The notes below the pieces were generated by a model. The model saw nothing but the letters and a program-made list of their open reading frames with translations. It was not told the DNA's origin and did not search any database. Of a stretch of DNA of 64,000 nt, positions 1-8,730 are shown piece by piece. This DNA comes from CAKOTZ01 sp964489885 (lineage in GTDB: Bacteria > Bacillota > Clostridia > TANB77 > CAG-508): positions 47,761 through 111,760 of the forward strand of contig CAZAZX010000003.1 in assembly GCA_964489885.1 (NCBI GenBank), written 5' to 3'. Numbering within the stretch: position 1 is the first letter of the stretch; each line of letters starts with the position of its first letter. The translations under genes and the position numbers were made by a program.

Positions 1-85
1 TGCTTTCCATTTCACTTTCTTGATTTTCACTGTAAAGAAAATTCTTTCCATCTCTAATGAAATCCTCTAGTTTTTTGTCCTTCAT
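1..85 (-). CDS. 5' end of an unidentified gene (partial)
   Basis: The window edge cuts this gene; only about 28 codons are visible, beginning MKDKKLEDFIRDGKNF. The start is supported by an AGAGGAG ribosome binding site about 7 nt upstream of the ATG at 83-85. It follows clpX in the same direction after an 87-nt gap. In Clostridia lon often follows clpX, but the visible residues are hydrophilic and do not let me name the product. Confidence 0.45.
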   Translation of the reverse strand, partial: MKDKKLEDFIRDGKNFLYSENQESEMES

Positions 86-172
86 TAATATGTCTCCTCT
101 CTAGACATCTATTAGAGAAACAACTAATATAATATATATAAATATATTATGCGAATAAATAATTATGCATTA

Positions 173-1456
173 CTACGAAGCATTTTCCTTTTTAGCTACT
201 TTACTTTTTATTTTTTGTTCATTGTTATCAGCAAAAATTAATTTAGGTGCTTCATTATTTTCAACAGTCTCACGTGTAATTATGCATTTTTCAATATTTG
301 GATTTGAAGGAATATCAAACATTACATCCCTCATTATATCTTCAACAATTGAGCGTAAACCTCTGGCACCCGTATTTCTTTCAATAGCTTTGTTTACTAT
401 AGCCTCTAATGCATTATCGTCGAATTCTAATTCGACATCATCTAATTCAACTAATTTTTTATATTGTTTCATTAACGAATTTTTAGGTTCTGTAAATATT
501 TTTATTAATGCATCTTTATCTAATTCATGTAATGTTGCAATAATTGGTAATCTTCCAACAAATTCTGGTATTAATCCAAATTTTAATAAGTCTTGAGGTA
601 GCATTTCACTAAATACCTCATAACGTTTTAACTCTTTAATGCTTTCAACATTTGCACCAAATCCAATTGTCTTTTTACCTATTCTATCTTTTATTATATT
701 TTCAAGCCCTTCGAAAGCTCCACCACATATAAATAAAATATTTTCAGTGTTTATTTGTATAAATTCTTGATGTGGATGTTTTCTTCCACCTTGTGGCGGA
801 ACTGATGCTACTGTACCTTCAACAATTTTTAATAAAGCTTGTTGAACACCTTCTCCACTAACATCTCTTGTAATAGAAGGATTTTCAGATTTTCTAGAAA
901 TTTTATCAATTTCATCTATATATATAATTCCTTTTTCTGCTTTTTGAACATCAAAATCCGCAGCTTGAATCAATTTTAGTAATATGTTTTCAACATCTTC
1001 CCCAACATAACCTGCTTCTGTTAATGTTGTCGCATCCGCTATTGCAAATGGAACATTCAAAACTTTCGCAAGTGTTTGAGCTAACAATGTTTTTCCAGAA
1101 CCAGTTGGACCTAATAAAAGAATATTACTTTTCTGTATTTCTACATCACTAATTTCCTTCATACTATTTATTCTTTTATAATGATTATATACAGCTACAG
1201 CTAATGTTTTTTTTGCATCTTCTTGACCTATTACGTATTCATCTAAAACCTTTTTTATTTCTTTAGGTGTTGGAATTTTATCATTTTTTGTTTCATATTC
1301 TGTTTCATCATCATAGTTTTCGTCTTCTAAAATATTGCCACAAACCTTTATACATTCATCACAAATATATACCCCTGGTCCTGCAACAATTTTTTTTACA
1401 TTTTCCTGTGTCTTACCACAGAAAGAACATCTTATTGTTTTATCATTTTTTGGCAT
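173..1456 (-). CDS. clpX: ATP-dependent Clp protease ATP-binding subunit ClpX
   Basis: AAA+ unfoldase that feeds unfolded substrates into the ClpP chamber. The 427-residue length is normal. An N-terminal C4 zinc finger (CSFCGK...CDEC around residues 10-38) is followed by Walker A GPTGSGKT (near 115), the pore loop GYVGED, Walker B IIYIDEIDKI and the RKH loop (GGRKHPHQE), then the C-terminal small AAA domain. It lies 30 nt downstream of clpP in a tig-clpP-clpX order, the classical arrangement, and is probably cotranscribed from a promoter upstream of tig. All key motifs are present, so I regard it as functional. Confidence 0.98.
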   Translation of the reverse strand: MPKNDKTIRCSFCGKTQENVKKIVAGPGVYICDECIKVCGNILEDENYDDETEYETKNDKIPTPKEIKKVLDEYVIGQEDAKKTLAVAVYNHYKRINSMKEISDVEIQKSNILLLGPTGSGKTLLAQTLAKVLNVPFAIADATTLTEAGYVGEDVENILLKLIQAADFDVQKAEKGIIYIDEIDKISRKSENPSITRDVSGEGVQQALLKIVEGTVASVPPQGGRKHPHQEFIQINTENILFICGGAFEGLENIIKDRIGKKTIGFGANVESIKELKRYEVFSEMLPQDLLKFGLIPEFVGRLPIIATLHELDKDALIKIFTEPKNSLMKQYKKLVELDDVELEFDDNALEAIVNKAIERNTGARGLRSIVEDIMRDVMFDIPSNPNIEKCIITRETVENNEAPKLIFADNNEQKIKSKVAKKENAS

Positions 1457-1486
1457 AAGCGCACCCCTTTATTTGAAACAAACTAT

Positions 1487-2086
1487 TTAAGCTTTTCTAT
1501 CTATGATTCCATCTATTAACCCATACTTTAAGGCTTCCTCAGCTGTCATATAGTTATCTCTTTCTGTGTCTTTATTTATGACTTCTAATGGTTGCCCTGT
1601 TCTTTCGCTTAATAATTTATTTAATTTTTCTCTTGTTCTTACCATGTGATCTGCATGGATTTTTATTTCTGTAGTTTGTCCTGATAATCCCCCAGAAATC
1701 AATGGCTGGTGAATTAATATTTCAGAATTTGGAGTTGCAAATCTTTTTCCCTTAGTTCCTGATGTTAAAAGTACTGCACCCATGCTTGCTGCCAAGCCAA
1801 CGCAAATTGTTGAAACTGGGCATTTAATATAATTCATTGTATCAACTATAGCCATACCATCTGAAATTGAACCTCCAGGGCTGTTTATATAAAATGATAT
1901 ATCTTTATCTGGATCCTCAGACTCTAGGAATAACATTTGTGCTACTACTAGACTTGCTGAAGCACTATTTACATCCTCTGATAAAAATATAATTCTATCT
2001 TTTAATAATCTTGAAAAAATATCGTAAGATCTTTCGCCTTTGCTTGTTTGTTCTATAACATAAGGTACTAAACTATTTTTAATCAT
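1487..2086 (-). CDS. clpP: ATP-dependent Clp protease proteolytic subunit ClpP
   Basis: Serine protease subunit that forms the tetradecameric proteolytic chamber used with ClpX. It has 199 residues, the usual size. The catalytic serine lies in GLAASMGAVLL (near residue 97) and the catalytic histidine in EILIHQPL (near 122); the oxyanion-region stretch NSPGGSISDGM is intact. It starts 22 nt after the tig stop and precedes clpX by 30 nt, so it sits in the middle of the proteostasis operon. Nothing is unusual. Confidence 0.98.
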   Translation of the reverse strand: MIKNSLVPYVIEQTSKGERSYDIFSRLLKDRIIFLSEDVNSASASLVVAQMLFLESEDPDKDISFYINSPGGSISDGMAIVDTMNYIKCPVSTICVGLAASMGAVLLTSGTKGKRFATPNSEILIHQPLISGGLSGQTTEIKIHADHMVRTREKLNKLLSERTGQPLEVINKDTERDNYMTAEEALKYGLIDGIIDRKA

Positions 2087-2108
2087 ATGTTAATTCTCCT
2101 TTTTTAAA

Positions 2109-3395
2109 TTATTTACTAAATTTTGCATTTTCTACAAGGTAGTCAATTGTTTTTTCTATTTTTAAAGTATCTGTAATGTATTTAATTAATTCTGCATTTT
2201 CTTTCAACTCTTCTGATTTTCTTCCATAAGATTTAGCTAATTCTTCAAGTTTTTCATCTATGTCCTTTTCATTAGGTTCAATTTTTGCTTCTTTGCTAAT
2301 TGCTTCTAGAACTAATCTTGATTTTACAGATTCCTTAGCTGGTTCATCATATTCCTTTCTAAATTCGCCTTCTGTTTTATTTACAATTTGTAAATATTGT
2401 TCAAAATTTAATCCTTGATAGCTTAATCTTGCTTTCATATCTTCAATCATATGGTCTTTTTCATGTTCAATCATTCCAGAAGGTATTTCAACTTCAACTG
2501 AATCTGTAACAGCTTTTATTGCAGCATCTTCTGTTTCTCTTTTTGCTCTTTCATCATTTTGTTCTTGAAGTCTTTTTGTAATGCTTGCTTTTAATTCTTT
2601 TAATGTGTCAAATTCGCTAACATCTTTTGCAAGTTCATCATCTATTTTAGGTAATTCTTTTTTCTTTATTTCATTAACTTTTACCTTGAATACAGCATCT
2701 TTTCCTGCTAGTTCTTTAGCAAAATATTCTTTTGGAAAAGTTACTTTAATATCTTTTTCTTCTCCCTTTTTCATTCCAATTATTTGATCTTCAAAACCTT
2801 CTATAAAAGAATGACTTCCTATTGTTAATTCGTGATTTTCAGCTTTGCCACCTTCAAAAGGTACACCATCTACTGAGCCTTCGAAATCAATAACTGCTAT
2901 ATCTTTGTCTTCTACTGGTCTATCTTCAACAGTAACTAATCTAGAATTTTGTTCTGCCATTTTTTCAATTTCTTTATTTACATCTTCGTCAGATACATTA
3001 TACTCTATCTTTTTTAATTCTATACCTTTATATTTTTCAACTTTTACTTCTGGTTTAGTTTGAACAACAGCTGTAAATTTTAAATCTTTTCCTTTTTCCA
3101 TTTGTTTAATATCAATTTCTGGATTGCTTACAGCATCAATATTGTTTTCTTTAATTTCTTTTTCGTATATTTCTGGTACTAATTCATTGAAAGCATCTTC
3201 ATAGAAAATTTCTTTTCCATATTGTTTTTCTACAATATTATATGGTGCCTTTCCTTTTCTGAAACCAGGTATTGTAAAATATTTTGCATTTTTTGCATAT
3301 ACTGTTTTCATTGCATCTTCAAATAGTTTTGCTTCTATAGTAAAGCTTAATTTTAATTCATTTGTATTCTTTGTTTTCTCAACTTTAATACTCAT
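2109..3395 (-). CDS. tig: Trigger factor, ribosome-associated chaperone/PPIase
   Basis: Binds the ribosome near the exit tunnel and assists folding of nascent chains. Its 428 residues cover the standard three domains: the N-terminal ribosome-binding domain with the signature GFRKGKAPY (around residue 45), a central FKBP-type prolyl isomerase domain (about 155-240; DIAVIDFEGSVDGVPFEGG), and a long helical C-terminal substrate-binding domain. First gene of the tig-clpP-clpX operon; a TTGTAT/TATAAT-like promoter is visible upstream and a GGAAGGA ribosome binding site precedes the ATG. Confidence 0.97.
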   Translation of the reverse strand: MSIKVEKTKNTNELKLSFTIEAKLFEDAMKTVYAKNAKYFTIPGFRKGKAPYNIVEKQYGKEIFYEDAFNELVPEIYEKEIKENNIDAVSNPEIDIKQMEKGKDLKFTAVVQTKPEVKVEKYKGIELKKIEYNVSDEDVNKEIEKMAEQNSRLVTVEDRPVEDKDIAVIDFEGSVDGVPFEGGKAENHELTIGSHSFIEGFEDQIIGMKKGEEKDIKVTFPKEYFAKELAGKDAVFKVKVNEIKKKELPKIDDELAKDVSEFDTLKELKASITKRLQEQNDERAKRETEDAAIKAVTDSVEVEIPSGMIEHEKDHMIEDMKARLSYQGLNFEQYLQIVNKTEGEFRKEYDEPAKESVKSRLVLEAISKEAKIEPNEKDIDEKLEELAKSYGRKSEELKENAELIKYITDTLKIEKTIDYLVENAKFSK

Positions 3396-3438
3396 TTATT
3401 TCAATCCTTCCAAACTTTTTTTGCATTTTAGCTTTTAT

Positions 3439-3466
3439 ATTATATCATAAAATTCCGAAAATACAA
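3439..3466 (-). promoter_or_regulatory. Sigma-A-type promoter of tig-clpP-clpX
   Basis: On the minus strand a TTGTAT -35 box (3461-3466) and a perfect TATAAT -10 box (3439-3444) are separated by 16 nt, about 45 nt upstream of the tig start codon. No CtsR- or HrcA-like operator was recognised around it. Confidence 0.55.
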
Positions 3467-3495
3467 GCTTTAAAATAACTTTATATTCAATTAAT

Positions 3496-4731
3496 TTAGA
3501 TTTTATTTCCTTCTTCAAGCAACCAATCTATCACATTTATTTTTCTTATACCATCATAATCTGCATCTAAATCGTCATCCAGTGTCAGAATATATTTAGG
3601 ATAATTATCATCTATTTTTTTTAGAGGCATTAATTCTCTTTCCAAAACTTTATTATTTTCTTCGTTATTTCCTCTAGTTGTTAGTGCAACTTGATAATAA
3701 ATAATATTATCTGGTTTTCTAGCAATAAAATCCACTTCTAAATCATCATATTTTCCTATAAATACTTCATAACCTCTTCTTAATAGTTCAAGATATACAA
3801 TATTTTCTAAAATATGTCCCATATCCCTACCAGATTTTTGTCCCAACATATAATACCTAAGTCCTATATCTACAGCATAATACTTTTCTTGTGTTTTTAA
3901 CAATTCTCTTCCTTTTATGTCATATCTATTTGCTTTATATATTAGATAGCTATCTATTAATGAATCAACATAATTTGAAATTGTATTATAAGATGAATTT
4001 TTTTCTACTCCTTCCAGATTATCACATATACTTTTTATACTTGTTCTGTTTCCTATATTATCATATAAATATTTTGTAACTTTTTCTAAAACATTTTTAT
4101 CTGTAATTCCCTTTCTTTGCATTACATCTTTAAACAAAATTGTATTATAAATTCCATCTAAAAACATATTTATGTTATCTGGATTTATTTTATATATTTC
4201 AATAGATTGAGGAAATGAACTATATTTTAAATAATTTCTAAATTTTCTTGATAAATCCGTTTTATCCTCAAAAGCAGAAATGTATTCTTTAAACGACAAC
4301 GGTAACATTTTTATTTCTATATATCTTCCAGTAAGTAATGTTGCCAATTCAGAAGAAAATAGATAAGCATTTGAGCCGGTTATGTATAAATCAATATTTT
4401 TATTTATAAATAGGCTATCTACCGTTTTTTCAAATTCAGCTACATTTTGAATTTCATCTAAAAAAATATATGTTTTAGAACCTTGCACTAATCTTTCCTT
4501 TATATATTCATATAATTTTTTTCTATCTTGTAATTCTTCATAATCAGAATTTTCAAAATTTATTGAAATTATTTGTTTTTCATCTATGCCAGTTTCCTTT
4601 AAGTAATCCTGAAACATTTCAAGTAAAGTTGATTTTCCACACCTTCTAATTCCAGTAATTACCTTTATTATTTGTTGGTCTTTAAAATTTTTTAATATAG
4701 AAAAGTAGTTTTCTCTGTTTATTTTTTTCAT
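3496..4731 (-). CDS. AAA+ ATPase with DUF4143 C-terminal domain
   Basis: P-loop ATPase of the AAA_14/DUF4143 family, common in gut Firmicutes and Bacteroidota; cellular role unknown. Walker A is GIRRCGKST (near residue 30) and Walker B IFLDEIQNV (near 90). The C-terminal half carries the DUF4143 region with a nuclease-like stretch (DLEVDFIARKP followed by YYQVA, around 330-350) reminiscent of PD-(D/E)XK folds. I place the start at ATG 4731 (MKKINREN) because GGAGG lies 8 nt upstream; the longer reading starts inside that Shine-Dalgarno. Single-gene unit between tig and the RNA methyltransferase. Confidence 0.85.
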   Translation of the reverse strand: MKKINRENYFSILKNFKDQQIIKVITGIRRCGKSTLLEMFQDYLKETGIDEKQIISINFENSDYEELQDRKKLYEYIKERLVQGSKTYIFLDEIQNVAEFEKTVDSLFINKNIDLYITGSNAYLFSSELATLLTGRYIEIKMLPLSFKEYISAFEDKTDLSRKFRNYLKYSSFPQSIEIYKINPDNINMFLDGIYNTILFKDVMQRKGITDKNVLEKVTKYLYDNIGNRTSIKSICDNLEGVEKNSSYNTISNYVDSLIDSYLIYKANRYDIKGRELLKTQEKYYAVDIGLRYYMLGQKSGRDMGHILENIVYLELLRRGYEVFIGKYDDLEVDFIARKPDNIIYYQVALTTRGNNEENNKVLERELMPLKKIDDNYPKYILTLDDDLDADYDGIRKINVIDWLLEEGNKI

Positions 4732-4813
4732 ACATCTCGCCTCCATCTATATAATAATTATATATCTTCTTTTGTATTATGGTCAAGTTTTTTCAAAAAT
4801 ATGAAAAAAGTTT

Positions 4814-5752
4814 CTAATTTTTAGAGTTTTTTACTAATTTTGCTATAAAAAACCCTTCCATAGTTTTAGTTGGCAACACTTTTATTGCATAACTCAACTT
4901 ATTATCTAAATTTGGCAAAGTATCTCTTATTTCAATATTCGTTTTTATTAGCTTTATATTGAAATTATTAATTGCCCAATTTAGTATATTTTCGTTTTCT
5001 TCCATATTAAGTGTACAAGTTGAATAAACCATTTCTCCCCCAGCTTTTAAACTATTATATGCACTTTCAAATAGTTTTTTTTGCATTTTTGCTAACTGAT
5101 TCACTCTTTTGATAGACCAATCTCTATAAGTTCCTGGTGATTTTGTTAAAAAACGACCTTCTCCACTACAAGGTGCATCTAACAACACTTTATCAAAAAA
5201 TTCATTATATTTTTCAAATATTTTTTCTCCTCTTCCATTTACTACATCGACAATATCTGCACCTTGAATATCTATATTATATTTTAACCTTTCACATCTT
5301 ATTTTATCTAATTCATTTGCTAAGATATAACCATTATTTTGCATCATAGCTGACATTTGTGTGGTTTTACTTCCTGGTGCAGCTGTTAAATCTAATAACC
5401 TTTCTCCAGATTTTGGATTCAAAACTATTGGTGGAATCATACTAGATAAACTTTGTAAATATATATAACCTTTTTTGTATATATCTAATGTTTGTATTTC
5501 TTTTTCATTTGCATTTTTTATTATTAATGCGTCTTTATACCATGGGACTCTTTCAAATTTTATATTAATTTGTTTAAAATATTTCATTAAATCTTGAATA
5601 TTATATTTTATGCTATTTACTCTCAATGTAGTGTATCTATCACTATTCATTCCAATTAAGATTTTATCAACAATAAGTGGAGAATAATTTTCATACAACT
5701 TTTCTATAAAATCATTTGGCAATCTTTTTTTAACATCATTAATTGATAGCAT
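4814..5752 (-). CDS. RsmB/NOP2/Sun-family RNA m5C methyltransferase
   Basis: SAM-dependent cytosine-C5 methyltransferase acting on rRNA or tRNA. Motif I is LLDLTAAPGSKTTQM (around 118-132), motif IV DAPCSGEGRF contains one catalytic cysteine, and motif VI YSTCTLNMEENE the second. At 312 residues it is shorter than RsmB or RsmF (about 430-450), because it lacks the N-terminal NusB-like or C-terminal extension, so the exact target is not predictable. Good AAGGAG-type ribosome binding site; stands alone on the minus strand and is divergent from the downstream kinase gene. Confidence 0.9.
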   Translation of the reverse strand: MLSINDVKKRLPNDFIEKLYENYSPLIVDKILIGMNSDRYTTLRVNSIKYNIQDLMKYFKQINIKFERVPWYKDALIIKNANEKEIQTLDIYKKGYIYLQSLSSMIPPIVLNPKSGERLLDLTAAPGSKTTQMSAMMQNNGYILANELDKIRCERLKYNIDIQGADIVDVVNGRGEKIFEKYNEFFDKVLLDAPCSGEGRFLTKSPGTYRDWSIKRVNQLAKMQKKLFESAYNSLKAGGEMVYSTCTLNMEENENILNWAINNFNIKLIKTNIEIRDTLPNLDNKLSYAIKVLPTKTMEGFFIAKLVKNSKN

Positions 5753-5859
5753 CTTTCTTCTCTCCTTATTCCAATAAATTGTACTATATAATTATCAAAA
5801 AATCAAAACCTTTTTCTTTCCATTTAAGTCATACAAAATAAATTAAATTTATTTTTTTC

Positions 5860-5888
5860 TTGACAAGATTTTATTAAAGGTTTATATT
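5860..5888 (+). promoter_or_regulatory. Near-consensus promoter of the GHKL kinase gene
   Basis: TTGACA (5860-5865), a 17-nt spacer and TATATT (5883-5888) form an almost ideal vegetative promoter. The predicted transcript starts near 5895, leaving a 70-nt leader before the AGGAGG ribosome binding site at 5952-5957. Confidence 0.75.
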
Positions 5889-5966
5889 ATTGTCTGCTGG
5901 AAAATTAAGGAAATTATTTAAGTATAAATTATTGATTTATTTATTGTAAATAGGAGGTTTATAGTT

Positions 5967-6812
5967 TTGAGTAAATTTGTAAAAATATTATTTTTTATTA
6001 CTATACCAATTGAAATTATATTAATATTTTCACAGTTATATTTAATTTTTAATTATAATCAAATGTTGCAAATATTTATAACAATTTTTAATATAATAAA
6101 TATTTTAGCCATATTTATGCTTTCAATATTTAGTTATAAGAAAGCAGTAGAACTAAAAACAACTTATGAAAGCTTAGAGGAATCAAAACTGTACAACAAA
6201 ACACTATTAGTTTTAAATGAAAATGTACGTTGTTTTAAACATGATTTTAGTAATATTATTCAAGCGATATTAGGCTATGTTCAGGCAAATGATTTTGAAG
6301 GACTAAAAAAGTATTTTCATCATCTATTAGATGATTGTCAGAAGCTTAACACTATTACAGCATTAAATCCTAATTTAATAAATAATCCTGCAATTTATAG
6401 TCTTGTAACAAATAAATATCAATTAGCTGATTCAAAAGGAATTAAATTTAATATAAATATCTTTTTAGACTTGAAAAAACTTAATATAAATATATATGAA
6501 TTCACTAGAATTTTAGGTGTATTACTTGATAATGCAATTGAAGCAACAAGTGAGTGTAATGAAAAGGTAATTAATTTTGATATTGAAATGGATGAAAAGA
6601 ATCATAGGCAATTGCTTATTATTGAAAATACTTACAAAAATAAGAATGTTGATATAGAAAAAATTTTTGAAAAAGCCTATACTTCAAAACCTCATAATTC
6701 TGGTTTAGGCTTATGGGAAATACGTAAAATTTTAAATAAAAATAATAATTTGAATTTATTTACAACTAAAAATGAAAAATTTTTTACACAACAATTAGAA
6801 ATATATTTATAA
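5967..6812 (+). CDS. AgrC-like GHKL-domain sensor histidine kinase
   Basis: Two N-terminal hydrophobic segments (about residues 5-28 and 36-58) are followed by a short linker, an H-box around HDFSNIIQAILGYVQ (near 92), an N-box GVLLDNAIEA and a G-box GLGLWEIRKI. This is the SpoOB_a/GHKL architecture of AgrC-type quorum-sensing kinases, but with only two membrane spans instead of about six, so the sensing domain is minimal. Start is a TTG with AGGAGGT 8 nt upstream. It is a monocistronic gene with its own strong promoter and terminator and no response regulator or peptide precursor beside it, so its partner must be elsewhere. Confidence 0.85.
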   Translation: MSKFVKILFFITIPIEIILIFSQLYLIFNYNQMLQIFITIFNIINILAIFMLSIFSYKKAVELKTTYESLEESKLYNKTLLVLNENVRCFKHDFSNIIQAILGYVQANDFEGLKKYFHHLLDDCQKLNTITALNPNLINNPAIYSLVTNKYQLADSKGIKFNINIFLDLKKLNINIYEFTRILGVLLDNAIEATSECNEKVINFDIEMDEKNHRQLLIIENTYKNKNVDIEKIFEKAYTSKPHNSGLGLWEIRKILNKNNNLNLFTTKNEKFFTQQLEIYL

Positions 6813-6867
6813 TTAAATTAGAATAGAAAAATTAATTAAAAATTAGTTTTTCTATTCTAATTTAATT
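6811..6867. terminator. Bidirectional terminator, perfect 21-bp stem
   Basis: Arms at 6811-6831 and 6847-6867 are exact inverse complements (21 bp) around a 15-nt loop, with A/T tracts inside the stem on both sides. It separates the kinase gene from the convergent RluA-family gene and overlaps the latter's stop codon. Confidence 0.8.
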
Positions 6868-7547
6868 TAATTACTTTCTAATATTTTCCAAGAACCTGTT
6901 ATTTCTGGTAAGCATTTAAATGTCATTATTTCTTTTGTAATTGGGTGTGGGAAAGAAAGACTATATGCCCATAGTGTAATTTGCTTTCCTCTGCCTCTTG
7001 TTCCATATTTTTGATCTCCATAAAGGCTATGGCCTCTACTTGCAAATTGTACTCTTATTTGATGATGTCTTCCTGTATATAGTTTAACTTTTACTAAAGA
7101 TAAATTTATATCTTCCTGATATTTTATTAATTCATATTCTAACTTCGCATATTTAGAATTTTTCGTACCTTCTTCAACAACTTTACTCAAATTATTTCTT
7201 TCATTTTTTAAAAGATAATCTTCTAATATCTCTCTTTTAGATTCTATTTTACCATCAACTATTGCAAGATAAATTTTTTCAAATTGCTTTGTTCTTACAT
7301 ATTCACTAAGTCTAGATGCAGCTTTGGACGTTTTTGCAAAAACCATTACCCCACCAACAGGTCTATCTAACCTATGAACAAGTCCTAAATACACATTTCC
7401 CTGTTTATTATATTTTTTCTTTAAGTATTCTTTTATTATAGTTATCATATCTATATCGCCAGTCTTATCCCCCTGTGATGGTACATTTACCATTTTTTCT
7501 ACTACTATAATATGATTATCTTCATATAAAACATTTAATTTTTGCAT
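6867..7547 (-). CDS. RluA-family pseudouridine synthase
   Basis: Isomerises uridine to pseudouridine in rRNA or tRNA. The catalytic motif HRLDRPVGGVMVFAKT (around 57-72, with the nucleophilic Asp) and the later RHHQIRVQFASRGH stretch are typical of the RluA/RluD clan. At 226 residues it lacks the N-terminal S4 domain of RluD, resembling the short RluA/RluC-like forms. It begins 6 nt downstream of the methyltransferase gene, suggesting a two-gene RNA-modification operon. Confidence 0.9.
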   Translation of the reverse strand: MQKLNVLYEDNHIIVVEKMVNVPSQGDKTGDIDMITIIKEYLKKKYNKQGNVYLGLVHRLDRPVGGVMVFAKTSKAASRLSEYVRTKQFEKIYLAIVDGKIESKREILEDYLLKNERNNLSKVVEEGTKNSKYAKLEYELIKYQEDINLSLVKVKLYTGRHHQIRVQFASRGHSLYGDQKYGTRGRGKQITLWAYSLSFPHPITKEIMTFKCLPEITGSWKILESN

Positions 7548-7553
7548 ATAATT

Positions 7554-8411
7554 TTATTTCTCCCATTTTCCAAATATTCCAGATGGTAGTACCAATTTTG
7601 ATTTTTTCATTGGTAACCCTATTTCACCACAACTTATTTTTCCTTTATGTTTTATATTTAATTCTAAAATGTTTGATAACACCTGTGATGAAATACCTGT
7701 TGTATATGAATTTATTAAGAAAAATAAAGGATTATCAGAAAGAACTTTTGTGCACAAATTAACTAAATCTGCAATGTTATTCTCAAATTGCCACACTTCC
7801 CCCTTTGCTCCTCTTCCATAGGAAGGAGGGTCCATTATAATAGCATCATATTTCTTTCCTCTTCTTATTTCTCTTTCAACAAACTTAACAACATCATCTA
7901 TAATAAAACGAACTGGCTTATCTTTTAATTTAGATGAAATAACGTTTTCTTTTGCCCAATTGACCATACCTTTTGACGAATCAACATGACAAACAGAAGC
8001 TCCAGCATGAAGACAGGCAACTGTGGCACCACCTGTATATGCAAATAAATTTAATACATTAATTTGTCTATCAGCTTCTCCTATTTTTTTCTCCATCCAA
8101 TCCCAATTAACAGCCTGTTCTGGAAAAAGCCCTGTATGTTTGAATCCCATAGGTTTTATATTAAAAGTTAATTCTCCATATTTAATTTGCCAATTTTGTG
8201 GCAATTTTCTATTATATGTCCAACTTCCACCACCAGTTTTACTCCTATTATAAATGGCATCTGCTTTCTTCCACTCAGACGGAAAACTTTTATTTTTCCA
8301 TATAATTTGTGGATCAGGTCTAATTAATTTAATGTTACCCCATTTTTCCAGTTTTTCTCCATTTGCCATATCTATTATTTCATAATCTTTCCATTTATTT
8401 GCTAGGTTCAT
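7554..8411 (-). CDS. Class I SAM-dependent RNA methyltransferase (RlmK/RlmI-like)
   Basis: 285-residue Rossmann-fold methyltransferase. Motif I is VLNLFAYTGGATVACLHAGA (near 120), followed by the acidic ribose-binding residue in VDSSKGMV and motif IV IIMDPPSYGRG; DPPS(Y/F) is typical of 23S rRNA methyltransferases of the RlmI/RlmK group. No PUA or THUMP domain is present. Starts after AAAGGGGAG and is followed 6 nt later by the pseudouridine synthase, so both are likely cotranscribed. Confidence 0.85.
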   Translation of the reverse strand: MNLANKWKDYEIIDMANGEKLEKWGNIKLIRPDPQIIWKNKSFPSEWKKADAIYNRSKTGGGSWTYNRKLPQNWQIKYGELTFNIKPMGFKHTGLFPEQAVNWDWMEKKIGEADRQINVLNLFAYTGGATVACLHAGASVCHVDSSKGMVNWAKENVISSKLKDKPVRFIIDDVVKFVEREIRRGKKYDAIIMDPPSYGRGAKGEVWQFENNIADLVNLCTKVLSDNPLFFLINSYTTGISSQVLSNILELNIKHKGKISCGEIGLPMKKSKLVLPSGIFGKWEK

Positions 8412-8448
8412 TTATTGCTCCCCTTTACTTTATTTAAAATTCTATTTA

Positions 8449-8646
8449 TTATAAATTTGCAAATATTTTAAAAAATTCAATAATCAATATAATATTAATA
8501 GTGCTAAAAACCACCGTAAATACAAGTATTGCAACAAAAAATTTATTATCCCAAATTGATTTTTCTTTATGTTTATGTATATTTACACTACTTGTCCCAC
8601 CATATCTAACACCAATATTACTTTTTTTTGCAATTTCCATTAACAT
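8449..8646 (-). CDS. Small single-pass membrane protein, unknown function
   Basis: 65 residues starting MLMEIAKKSNIGVRYGG, with a soluble basic N-terminal half and one membrane segment at the C-terminus (about residues 36-60). I chose the ATG at 8644-8646 because AGAAGGGA lies 5 nt upstream; an upstream in-frame ATG at 8724 has no ribosome binding site. It lies between uvrC and the methyltransferase gene in the same direction. I recognise no family. Confidence 0.6.
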   Translation of the reverse strand: MLMEIAKKSNIGVRYGGTSSVNIHKHKEKSIWDNKFFVAILVFTVVFSTINIILIIEFFKIFANL

Positions 8647-8730
8647 ATCAATCCCTTCTATATATAAGCTATATAATAAATCTATGATATGTTTATTAGT
8701 TATATGCCAAAAATAGTAATACAAATTCTT

